12,365 nt of DNA, from NCBI GenBank assembly GCA_019677205.1, contig JAAMXY010000405.1:1-12365 (forward strand). Reading direction: 5' to 3'. The DNA comes from Pinguiococcus pyrenoidosus (lineage: Eukaryota; Sar; Pinguiophyceae; Pinguiochrysidales; Pinguiochrysidaceae). A program made the translations under genes and the position numbers. The notes under the pieces are model-generated. The model did not search any database, had not been told where the DNA came from, and saw nothing but the letters and a program-made list of their open reading frames with translations. This document shows, in pieces, positions 1 to 8,603 of the stretch (within the stretch, counting starts at the first letter, position 1; each line of letters opens with the position of its first letter).

Positions 1-1144
1 GATAGCCCCGGGCGCCGAAGAACTCCACCAGACCATCCACCGAGCCATCGAATACGACCCGACCCTTGCGCAGGAGGATAACCACGTCGAAGAGCCGGAA
101 CACCTCCGAAGAAGGCTGGTGAATGGTGCAGCCGACGGTCGCGCCAGCGTTGGCAACCTTCTTCAGCAGCTCGACCACAGTGGCTGCCGAGAAAGAGTCG
201 AGACCCGAGGTCGGCTCGTCCAGGAAGATCATCTCGGGGTTGGTGATGAGGTCCACTCCGATGCTGGTCCTCTTGCGCTGGCCGCCACTGATGCCGGTGA
301 AGAGGCTGCCGCCGATGTAGGTGTCCGCGCAGCCCTCGAGGCCAAGGTCGTGAAGTAAGCTCTGCACCAGTCCATCGCGCTCGGTGCTGTCGGTAAGAGT
401 CGTAAGACGCAGAGCCGCGGAGAACGTCAGGGCTTCTCGAGGCGTCTGCGTCTGCAGCAGCGCGTCATCTTGCATCACATAGGCCACGTTGGAGCGATTG
501 GCCACCGGGTCGATGTCCTCGCCGTCCAGCTTGATGGAGCCCTGGATGTGCACAGTCTGCGACGGCGCAACTCGGCCGGCCAGCACATTGAGGAGAGACG
601 ACTTGCCCGCGCCAGAGGGTCCTTCGGGTTGGTTCGACGCCATCATCAGTGCCTCGGCTTCGATGAAACATGTTTCGAGTATGTCAACGCACCCATGAGC
701 GCCGCAATCTAACCAAAGCACAAGGTGAGTTTCACTGGGTATCATTGCCAGTTGAGTTGCTCGCGTACCTGTCCTGCTGGAATGGAGCCGTATTGATCCT
801 GGGCATCACATCGAGGTGTGAGAAAGCAACGCCCTTTGCGGTACAAAAACACCACAGCTTTGCGCGCCATCTGGTCGCCGTACGAGTACCTTGAGAATGT
901 GAATCTCTTCCCCTTTGTTGGAACCGCTGACCGAGTAGTCGAGGAACTTCCACTGTAAAGTCTTGCCCTCTCGTCGAGCGAGGAAGCCTTGGCTGCTGAA
1001 GTGCTTCGGAATCGACGACTTCTGCGTCTTCGTCTCCGCCTTGGGTGGTTTGTCAGCCTTCGCTTCGGCGACCTCGACCACTTCGGGCGTCTCTTCTGTC
1101 TCCACGACGGCGACTTCCGTGTCGATGGCGCTAAACTCTGCCAT
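1..1144 (-). CDS. ABCG-type half transporter, 5' part (nucleotide-binding domain); 3' end off window
   Basis: ATP-binding cassette transporter of the G (White/BCRP) subfamily, whose half-transporters dimerise in a membrane to export lipids or small molecules. Exons on the minus strand are 1144-890, 798-769, 708-693 and 621-1 (continuing off the window); introns are 889-799, 768-709 and 692-622, all GT-AG. The 307 residues seen comprise an acidic Val/Glu-rich N-terminal tail (about 1-65), then the nucleotide-binding domain. Walker A GPSGAGKS begins at G101, followed by the Q-loop YVMQDD, signature ISGGQRKR, Walker B MIFLDEP and H-loop IHQPSS, then RLFDVVILLRKGRVVF near the edge. All catalytic residues are present. 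The ATG at 1144 is preferred over one 14 codons upstream because it gives MAE-, matching the MAE- start of the neighbouring paralogue. The gene is head to head with that paralogue, so shared control is possible. The membrane half and substrate are unknown. Family call very secure; exact exon ends inferred. Confidence 0.9.
693..798 (-). other. Two very small exons (30 and 16 nt) in the left ABCG gene
   Basis: Exon 2 (798-769, 30 nt) encodes DQYGSIPAGQ and exon 3 (708-693, 16 nt) encodes IAALM plus the first base of a glycine codon. The next intron (692-622, donor GTGCGT, acceptor AAG) splits the first Gly codon of Walker A. The reading is supported by alignment with the right-hand paralogue, which has DNFGSLQPGK then VTALMG in the same places. 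Without these exons the conceptual translation runs through intron sequence and inserts foreign residues before Walker A. Confidence 0.75.
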
Positions 1145-1663
1145 GATTACGGCAGATCTTGGCCGACTGGCGGCGGAGAGCAGCAAAGCCCAGGCAGCTG
1201 GACAGTTCGCGCGCCCGTCTCTTCACCGGCGTGCGCTTTGGCGCTGCAGACTGATCCGTGCTGGTAGTGCAGGTGCGGCGCACGCGAAGGCTTCTTTTCA
1301 GCGCGGAGGCTCGCGGAGCTTCCAACGGTGAGATCTTACGCGCAAAAGGCTTCACCCCTTCTGCTGAAGTATTTCGCGATTCAATGGGGCTGATCCAGCA
1401 TCTTGCGCCGGAATTCTGCAGGGTTCTGAGACGATCTTCGAATCTTCCAGTCAACTGTAGAACAATCTTCTTCTCACCATTGGTGAAAATCCTCTCTGGT
1501 CTCTAGAAGTAGCGAATCATTGGTGCAGAGCTCTGATTTGTTTTTGCAGGACATCGCCGCGTCCTGCGAGAAGACAAGACACTTGTTTCACCCTTTTTTG
1601 CGCACCCAGATCTGCGGATTGCGCCGCTCAACTTCCGCAGAAGTTGTCCACTCGACGAGCGAC
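1145..1663. promoter_or_regulatory. Divergent intergenic region between the two ABCG genes
   Basis: 519 bases separate the two start codons, so this region must hold both promoters and 5' untranslated regions. No clear TATA box is seen. Two ATTGG (reverse CCAAT) pentamers lie at 1479-1483 and 1519-1523; the first is the centre of the perfect inverted repeat TCACCATTGGTGA (1474-1486). A weaker ACTTC-CGCA-GAAGT inverted repeat lies at 1631-1644. The open frames here look non-coding: no family similarity is recognised and they are rich in Arg and Ser. Function is inferred from position only. Confidence 0.45.
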
Positions 1664-4334
1664 ATGGCGGAAACGCAAGCAAAGGAGGCCGTAGCAAGCG
1701 CGCTGGCGGAAGAGGGCAAAAGTGGCGACTTTCTGGAGCGTGTGCACGGAAAGCTCCTCACCTGGCAGCACTTGGTTCGCACTCGTCCTCTCTTTGGGTC
1801 CGCATCTTTCCGCGGTAACTCACCTGTGCGCCGCAGAACTACCACGCCGGCTCGGGAGAGAAGACGTACCATGTGCTCAAGGACAACTTCGGCAGTCTCC
1901 AGCCCGGAAAGGTGGCGGATTCCGTTGTCTTGGGCACCTTTGCCCGTTAGATCTAACGGGAGTCTTAGGTCACCGCTCTCATGGGGCCTTCTGGCGCCGG
2001 AAAGTCCAGCCTGCTGAATGTGCTGGCTGGCCGCATCGCGCCGTCCAGCACTGCGAGGATCACTGGAGAGATCAAGCTGGATGGGGACATCATCGACCCC
2101 GTGGAGAACCGCACGAAGGTCGCCTATGTGATGCAAGACGATGCGCTCTTGCCGACCACTACGCCTCGCGAGGCGTTGACCTTCTCCGCCGCGCTGCGCA
2201 TGAGGAAGGAGCTCACCGAGGAGCAGAGAGACGCCCGGGTGAACAAGCTTCTCGTGTCTCTTGGCATCGACGACTGCGCCGACACGCTCATCGGCGGCCT
2301 CCTCTTCACTGGCATCAGCGGAGGACAGCGCAAGCGCACCAGCGTCGGCGTGGACCTCGTGACCAATCCGTCCACGATGTGAGTTGACTGACATGTTACT
2401 TTGTTCCTGGAACGCTGCACAAGGGCGCGGCTTCTCTAACTGCGATTGTGGACGGAATGAACAGCTTCCTCGACGAGCCAACGTCGGGTCTGGACGCGTA
2501 CTCGGCTCACGCGCTGGTAGAGCTTCTGAAGAAGATCTCGAAGACGGGCGCCACCATCGGTTGCACGGTGAGGCAAGAAACCCGACCACGCGACGCCGGG
2601 AGATGCTAACGCACTTCGTGCAGATCCACCAGCCGTCCTCGGAGGTGTTCGATCTGTTCGACCAGGTCGTGCTCCTTCGCGGCGGACGCGTCGTCTACCA
2701 GGGAGGCGTCCAGGAGATGAACGCCTTCTTCGCGGCTGGTGGCGCGCCCCTTCCGATGAACTACAACCCGGCAGACCACGTGATGTTCGTGATGCAGCAG
2801 AAGGACGAGAGCGAGATGGAAAAGGCGGGCCTCTTCATGCCTGCGCCGGAGAAGCCGATCGGGAGGCCGGCCATGTCCATCAGTGATGGCTCGTCCGGTC
2901 GCCTGCTGCGGAAGGGCAGCGCCATCATGCATTTCCTCACCGAGTGCAAATGGCTCGGCATGAGAGAAATGAAGAATACGTATCGCAACACGTCGGCGCT
3001 CCAAGTTCGATTTGGCGTGACCTTCTTCTTGAATCTGCTGATCGGCCTCATCTTCTTCCGCGCCGGAGATCAGAACGACGTCTTCGCGGACAATCTCAAC
3101 AACCACTTCGGCGCCATCACGCTCGTCTCCATCATGGTAAGCCTGCCGTGGGACTGCAGCATCGCCAAGCGTTCTCCCGTCTCATCTGCTTCGATCTGTC
3201 CTCAGGTCATGTTCGGCTCCGCCCTGCCGGGTAAGATGCGAGCGCACGCGATGCTGCCCCTGTCGTGTCTTCCTATGATGCGCGACTGGCGTCTCTCTGA
3301 CGATATCACACCCTCCCAGTCGCGACGGAGTTCCCCTTCCAGAGGCCGGTATTCCTGCGCGAGTACTCCTCGTCGACATACAGCGCCACCGCGTACTTCC
3401 TCTCGAGACTGCCATTTGAGCTGGCCATCGCTCTGTGCCAGGTGCGTCTCTCCTTCGTCCTCCTGCTCCAGCATGGATCCTAAGCGACGACGCGCAGGTC
3501 ACCCTGGCGCTGCTGCTTGCTTATTTCCTGGTGGATTTCCGGGGCAACTTCGCCTTCTTCTTGCTGGCGTTCTGGATGTTGAACGTGGCTGCTGCTTCGG
3601 TGGCGATCATTCTCGGCTGCGCCCTGACCGACGTCAAAAGCGTCACGGTAGGAAGGCGTCTCGGCAGCGGAGAAGGCGAAGCTGTCGTATCTCACGGGTG
3701 TGCCGTAGGAATACCTGCCGCCGCTATTTGTGCCACAGCTACTCTTCTCCGGATTCTTCATTCGGATCGAGGACATTCCTGTCTGGCTGAGGTAAAAAGC
3801 CGCTGATCTTTTGTGGCCACGCAGCAGAATGGCACGACTCACCGACCCGATTCTTGTACTCGCCAGGTGGGCTCAGTGGCTCTGCTCGCTGAAGGTGCGG
3901 TATCTTCTCCCGGGCGCAACTTGATTTCGGAAGGGTGGCCTTCGTTGCCTTCACCGTGCCGTCATTGCCTTTCCTGCTCACGAAGCTCACTCCCTTCTGC
4001 ACTTAGCACGCCCTGAACATCATTGTGCTCACGGAGTTTTCCGAAGGTGCGTCTCCTCGCACGAAACCTTACCGCAGCCACCGGGCGCCTGAACTTTCTC
4101 TCGTAGAGTGCGATGATGCGGAGCGACCCCAGTGCATCACTCTACGCGAAAACAACGATGTAGAGCGCGACTTGCTTGGCGTCTACATCGCCTGTCTGCT
4201 TGCGTTGATCATCATTTTCCGGACCATCGCGCTTTTCGTGCTCGGTACGTGGGACGCACTTTCGGTCGAATCCTGCAAGAGACTTACCAGTACTGCTTCG
4301 CACCCCAGTTGATAAAAGCAAGACCGTTTACTAG
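1664..4334 (+). CDS. ABCG-type half transporter, complete, 13 exons
   Basis: Complete ABCG half-transporter of about 607 residues (usual family length about 600-700) in nucleotide-binding-domain-first order. Exons: 1664-1774, 1837-1911, 1969-2378, 2465-2567, 2624-3136, 3206-3230, 3320-3441, 3498-3647, 3709-3791, 3867-3894, 4007-4046, 4107-4244, 4309-4334; phases agree at every junction. Walker A GPSGAGKS is at about 68-75, Q-loop Gln at 118, signature ISGGQ at 178-182, Walker B FLDEP with D202/E203, and H-loop His at 235. Six membrane segments follow, including VRFGVTFFLNLLIGLIFF, the EFPFQRPVFLREYSSSTY connecting helix, and a final VYIACLLALIIIFRTIALFVL. A charged, Cys-bearing loop (EECDDAERPQC) precedes the last segment, as in other ABCG proteins. 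A homo- or heterodimer is needed for function; the adjacent divergent paralogue is an obvious candidate partner. Substrate unknown. The last intron has two in-frame acceptors (4290 or 4308). Family call very secure, exon ends good. Confidence 0.92.
1912..1968 (+). repeat. 57-nt intron carrying a perfect 18-bp palindrome
   Basis: Intron 2 of the complete ABCG gene (GTGGCG...CTTAG). Bases 1943-1960 read CCCGTTAGATCTAACGGG, a perfect palindrome with 9-base arms. The right arm contains CTAAC (1953-1957), a textbook branch-point sequence 12 bases before the acceptor. As RNA it could form a hairpin burying the branch point, or it could mark the insertion of a small inverted-repeat element. Flanking exons encode LQPGK and VTALMGPSG, so the boundaries are secure. 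Confidence 0.8.
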
Positions 4335-5009
4335 TTTCTAGTGGTTCTTGTCCGTGGCATCGTCCGGTCGAAGCGCCACGCGGGGTGCAAGAATGCAGCA
4401 CGCGGATTGGTGTTCTCGCTGGGTGATCACCGGTGCCCTCGTGCTAGGTGTTGGGGTGTGTGGCATGCTCTCGAAGGAATGCATGCTACGTCTTTGATCG
4501 CATGCCTGCCTCGCTGATGAAAATCAACGCCCGTCCATGCGCGCTGAACTCAGCTCACGTCGATTTGAAGGAGGGGCCCTCATTCCCATTCCTGACGTAG
4601 TTTTGATGTCGAAAACAAGGGATGTTGTGCGATTCGTGCCGTCGACGCTTCTCGACTCTGAAAGTCTTCTTTGGAAGATCGCAAGATCCGCAAGGGGGAG
4701 GAGGGCTGCAAAACTGATCAAAGCCACAACAAACGCGTCCTCTATGAAGTCAAGTCATTCCGACACAGAGTCTTCACATTCACTCTTTCTTGAGAAGGCG
4801 GAGGACCTAAGGACCCGCCTCTCTCGTCGCTGCCCAGCATTCAAAGGCTTTTCCACGCCGCAAACTACGCCGTTTCATACGCAGAGTATCCAGAACACGG
4901 AATCTCTGCCCTTTGAATCGCTCACAGCCTCATGCTGATTCTGCGCACCGCTCTCGTCCAGCCAATTGCGACGTCTCTGTCACACTGACTGAAGCTAATG
5001 AGGGCGATG
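4335..5009. other. Convergent intergenic region; 3' UTRs of the ABCG and SELENOO genes
   Basis: About 675 bases between two convergent genes. A 133-codon plus-strand open frame (4537-4938) is Ser/Arg-rich, resembles nothing I know and lies antisense to the expected SELENOO 3' UTR; I do not call it a gene. The minus strand here should hold the SELENOO SECIS element. I checked each ATGA/GTGA core against downstream GA partners by eye and found no convincing one. A simple hairpin with GCAGAG/CTCTGC arms is present on the minus strand at about 4908-4880. Confidence 0.5.
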
Positions 5010-7205
5010 CTACGAGGATCAGGTCATGAAGGCCACTCCGCCTTTCTTCTGCACATCAGAGGGCGCCTGCGAACGACTCCGGATGAGCACCAGTTATCAA
5101 CTGCTGACACGTTCGGCCATTCGCAGCGTACCTTCACGAAATACTTGTCCTCCATATCGGGCTGTTCCCCGTAGGGATCCTTGATGAGCTCGAAAAGTTC
5201 CCGGATCTTCGATTCATCCCCATCCCCTACGCCAGAAAAGCAGCTAGCGTTAGGGACCCGCATTTGCCTTTCCCAGCGCATCCTGTTGGCGCCCTCCTCC
5301 GAAACGACCATACCTGCCGCGTCGTACGCTTCCACGAGCATCCATTCCCGAAGCACGTACTTCGGATTCTCCCGGCGCATCCGCTCGGCAAACTCCCCCC
5401 CAACGCTGGCGTCGCCGCCCACTTCAGCGATCGCGGCCTTGTAGCTTTCCAAAAAGTTCAAGAACTTGGCGCGCGCCTCGTTGTCCAGCTCCTCGTAGAA
5501 TGCAGCATCCAAGTGCGAAAACGCTCCTTCCAAATTGTCTTCCGACATCATTGCCTCCACCGTCTTCGCCAGGTTTCGCCAGAAGATTGTGTAGTCCACG
5601 CTCGAGTCCCTCAAGAGTGGCTCCAGCTCCTTGAACAGGACCCCCGCCGAATCTCGAAGCTCGTCGGCTTCCGGAAATCCGAACTTGCGCCGCCACACAT
5701 CGTCGACGGCTTTCACAAACGCGGTTTGCGCTTCCTCGAAATGCTCCTCCAGATCCAGCTTCCGGTCTTCATCAAAGAGAGGCGCAAGCGAGGAAACGAG
5801 GGTGTGAAAATTCGCATAGCCTGCATTCGGCTGCATCATGAAGCCGAAGTGGCGGCCGCTCCCTTTTCAGAACACAACCACATGTTAGCCGCCGTCACGT
5901 CGCTTGACGCCACGTCGCCTGCCGCCGGCCTCAACGATGTTTCTCACCTGTCCACTTGGCGAAGAAGGGATCGTACTTCTCGATCCACCCAAAGGGGCCA
6001 TAGTCCATGGTGCGTCCGCCCACCAAGCAGTTGTCCGCATTAAAGTTCCCCTGCGCGAAGCCGACGCGCAGCCACCCCGCCACCATAGCACTGAGCTTCT
6101 CGGCGAAGGCATCAACGAAGTCAAGCACCCTGTCTTGAAGCGGCGCCGAGTTCTGCTCCGCGCTCAGCTCGGGATACTCGCGGAAAAGCGCGTGCTCGAC
6201 GATCTGCTCGAGCTGCAGCATGCGCTCCGGCGCGGGGTTCTTCTCCGAGACGCGTCTGCTGAACAGATCGATGTGTCCCACGCGCAGGAAGGACGGCGCA
6301 ACGCGGCAGGTGATCGCCGTCGGCTCTAGGATGAGCGTATCTGGGTCCGAGCTCTGTGAGCGCATGCGTTCGATGAACGCCTTGCGCATGCCCTCCGGCA
6401 GAGCCGCGAGCCTCGGGTCATTCTCGTTGATCTCCGCGCCGCGGTCCGCCTGCGAGTACCACGCCCGCCGCACCGTCTCCTCCTGCGACACCACAAGCGA
6501 CAGCGCTCGGGTGGTGTCCACTCCGAGGTGGAACATGGCTTCCGAGGCCAGAAACTCGCGGATGCTCGACCGCAACACGGCTCTCCCGTCCGCGCCGCGG
6601 CAGAACGGCGTCTTCCCCGCGCCTTTCAGCTGCATCTCCCAGCGCTTCCCGTCCACCACAACCTCGCCAATGCTGATGGCTCGTCCGTCTCCGTAGCCAT
6701 TGCCGTTCCCAAAGGGACAGTTGTGCGTGTAGCGCTCTCCCATGATGCTGAGCGCGTAGGGCGTGGCAAAGGCGCTGACCGTGGCGCCTTTTTGCCGCAA
6801 GACGTCTACATCGCCACTGAAGAGCCTCGCAAATTCCTCGCTCCCGACATCCTCTTCGCTGAAGCCCAACGTCTGCGCCATCTCGGGAGAGAACATCACC
6901 AGACGCGGCGCCGGAAGCGGCGTCGGATCCACCAGCACGAAATGGCCACTCTTCACCTGGCGACTCTTCCGGTTCGGCGCGTGTTCCTCGGTCTCCGGAT
7001 CCGGCTCCAGAGAGGTGGTCCACGTGGGATTCAGGCTGTTCTTCAGCGTCTCTAACGCACCGGTGGCGGAGGACGCGGACGCGAAAGCGTTCATGTTCAA
7101 ACGCAGGTTTGGCGGGCTCCGCTTTCCAACCAACGGCCATGCGCGACACCACGCGAGCGCCAGCGTGAACAGAGTCAGCAGCGACACCGCGCTTCGAAGA
7201 GTCAT
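5010..7205 (-). CDS. SELENOO: Selenoprotein O (protein adenylyltransferase SelO), with UGA-encoded selenocysteine
   Basis: SelO/YdiU-family pseudokinase that transfers AMP from ATP to hydroxyl side chains of target proteins, in redox control. Minus-strand exons 7205-5948, 5862-5314, 5226-5132 and 5066-5010, phases consistent, give 652 residues (human protein 669). Seen: QLKGAGKTPFCRGADGR (192-208), LRSSIREFLASEAM (211-224), PTAITCRVAPSF (295-306), NADN (389-392) and the metal-binding DYGPFG (401-406); then FMMQPNAGYANF, NPKYVLREWM and DPYGEQP. The last exon reads KKGGVAFMT, TGA, TCC, TCG, TAG: selenocysteine-Ser-Ser-stop, exactly the family ending, with TGA at 5021-5019. Ignoring the last intron (5131-5067) gives a false longer tail containing a decoy CSS. 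Residues 1-22 are hydrophobic, like a signal peptide, and a basic stretch follows; targeting is to mitochondrion or possibly plastid. Family certain; Sec reading strong, but no SECIS element was found. Confidence 0.93.
5019..5021 (-). other. In-frame TGA read as selenocysteine
   Basis: The codon lies third from the C-terminus, between ACC (Thr) and TCC-TCG-TAG (Ser-Ser-stop). In SelO proteins selenocysteine (or Cys in non-selenoprotein homologues) occupies exactly this position before a terminal Ser-Ser. Termination here instead would remove only three residues but would lose the reactive centre. Confidence 0.8.
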
Positions 7206-7711
7206 TCAAAGCCGCGCGCTGCTGCGCACCACACGCGTAACGCGCTTGAATCCACCGCGAAACTTCGCTGTCGTCCGGCGACGTCGCTCGCATTTCGTTC
7301 CAAGCTCCTGTCTTCTCCTTGTGGCACCTTTGTGATGGCACAATAATATTTGAAAGTTTTGAAGAAAACGGAAGGCGGGCTATCCGATAGTCCGGTATCG
7401 CCAGCTCAGCTCATTCCTGTTCGGGACATCAACCGCAGGGCAGTATAAATAACGCTACTATAGATTCTCGGCGCTCTGGCCAATTAGCGTGGAGGAAACG
7501 GTTTGCCACCGTCCAGCCAAAAGCAACTCCAAAACATCGAGAATGTGAAATTTAGTGATCCTCATTGGTTCAAGTCCATTTTCCTTTTTCCTATGGTCTT
7601 CCAAAACCGCCAACCCATCCTACGTTCAAATAACCGGCGCTCTCTTCACCTGCCCTTCCCGCGCCGTCCCTTGTGCGCCTGAAGCAGAAACGCCACACCA
7701 GCAAGGCAGCC
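7206..7711. promoter_or_regulatory. Divergent intergenic region between SELENOO and elongin C
   Basis: 506 bases between two divergent start codons. It contains TATAAATA at 7444-7451 (a possible TATA box, 268 bases before the elongin C ATG and 239 bases from the SELENOO ATG, so an uncertain match for either), CCAAT at 7480-7484 and ATTGG at 7564-7568. The region is more AT-rich than the flanking coding DNA. Function inferred from position. Confidence 0.4.
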
Positions 7712-8195
7712 ATGGATAATGCGGAGGAGCGAGAGCCTCGCGGAGGCATGGTCAAGTTGATCAGGTGATCCACTCCCAAGCATCTCTCATCCGTGACCCA
7801 CTCGAGCGTCTAACGCGAGACTGTGCGAAATGCGGTACGAACACTTGGCATTTCAGCAAGGAGGGCCACGAGTTCTACGTAGATCGGAAATGCGCGATGC
7901 TCAGCGGAACGATTCGCGCAATGCTCTCAGGACAGGTGAGAGAGCGCGCGACTTCTGAAGGCCGGAATCGCTCGCTCGATGGCTTAAGCTTTGCGTTTGC
8001 CTCTCACTTCAGTTTGTAGAAAGCGGGGGGGAGATCACCTTCAAGGAGTTGTCGACACCGATCCTGGAGAGGGTGATTCAGTACCTGTATTACAAAGTGC
8101 GATACACCAACTCGGACGAGAAGATCCCGGAGTTCGACATCAATCCAGAGCTGGTGATGGATCTCTTCATGGCGGCGAACTTCTTAGAGTGCTAA
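7712..8195 (+). CDS. ELOC: Elongin C (SKP1-like adaptor of cullin-RING ubiquitin ligases)
   Basis: Exons 7712-7764, 7857-7935 and 8013-8195 give a 104-residue protein (human elongin C is 112). Elongin C has the SKP1/BTB fold; with elongin B it links BC-box substrate receptors to CUL2 or CUL5, and it was first found as a subunit of the elongin transcription factor. The sequence shows the whole domain: MVKLISKEGHEFYVDRKCAM, LSGTIRAMLSGQ, then FVESGGEITFKELSTPIL, KVRYTNSDEKIPEFDI, and the diagnostic end MAANFLEC followed by TAA. The first intron splits an AGC serine codon (AG|C) in LIS-KEG; the second is phase 0 after SGQ. Intron 1 carries CTAAC at 7810-7814. The start ATG at 7712 is the only one giving the usual short N-terminal tail. 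Identification is very secure. Confidence 0.96.
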
Positions 8196-8603
8196 AAGGG
8201 GCGATGATTGAACAACAATGGAAAAAAAGCAAGGAAGGAGTCAATGACTACTATCTCCAAGGGCTCTTCTACCAACCGGTCTCGATTGTATGTATCGGTG
8301 GAGCTTCCTGTGCCCATGGATGCGGCACGGACCTTCCAGCACCGACTCGGCAATCGCCGCATGCATTTGCTCGTTCACCGGCGCGTGAACGTGCCAGCAT
8401 TCATACACTCCAGCCCGATGCACACTGGCGCTCTTCTCCACGTCGGCGAAGGCGTCCAAGGGTTGGACATGCTGGACGAATTGGACAACGCGAAAAGCGT
8501 CGCCTTGCCGGAAGGAGCGCAAGGCCAGCAGCTCCTTGATCATTCATCCTTCGGCGCTTCTGTGCGCGGGGACAGTGGCGACAGTGGCGGCCTCTAGGCC
8601 GCA
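8196..8603. other. Coding-like region of unresolved strand between elongin C and the glycosyltransferase-like fragment
   Basis: Two overlapping antisense open frames span this region: plus 8253-8597 (from the first ATG, MTTISKGS...) and minus 8543-8241 (MIKELLALRSF...). Over 8281-8520 GC is high in two codon positions and low (about 40%) in the third, a pattern expected of coding DNA, but it fits both frames because they share the same middle codon position. Neither protein resembles a family I recognise. No intron joins either frame convincingly to a neighbour; the minus frame is closed by TGA at 8546. A GACAGTGGC unit is tandemly doubled at 8571-8588. It could be elongin C 3' UTR plus a short unknown gene. 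Confidence 0.3.

Noticed and set aside
1588-2589. 333-codon minus-strand open frame opposite the ABCG nucleotide-binding domain
   Set aside because: It is an antisense shadow of the ABCG exons, rich in Arg and His, with no family similarity.
4537-4938. 133-codon plus-strand open frame between ABCG and SELENOO
   Set aside because: No recognised family, Ser/Arg-rich, antisense to the SELENOO 3' UTR; length possible by chance at this GC.
4901-4983. Minus-strand GTGA/ATGA sites as SECIS cores
   Set aside because: The bases after each core do not pair with those before any suitable downstream GA, so no helix II forms.
5024-5131. Apparent Cys-Ser-Ser ending of SelO in the unspliced frame (NWCSSGVVRR...)
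   Set aside because: It lies inside a 65-base GT-AG intron; the spliced frame gives the exact family ending with TGA-Ser-Ser-stop, and the unspliced tail does not fit the family.
6418-7341. 307-codon minus-strand open frame in another frame of SELENOO
   Set aside because: Arg/Ala/Gly-rich out-of-frame shadow of SELENOO exon 1.
7444-7451. TATAAATA as a definite TATA box
   Set aside because: It is roughly equidistant (about 240-270 bases) from both start codons, farther than usual unless the 5' UTRs are long; kept only as a possible element.
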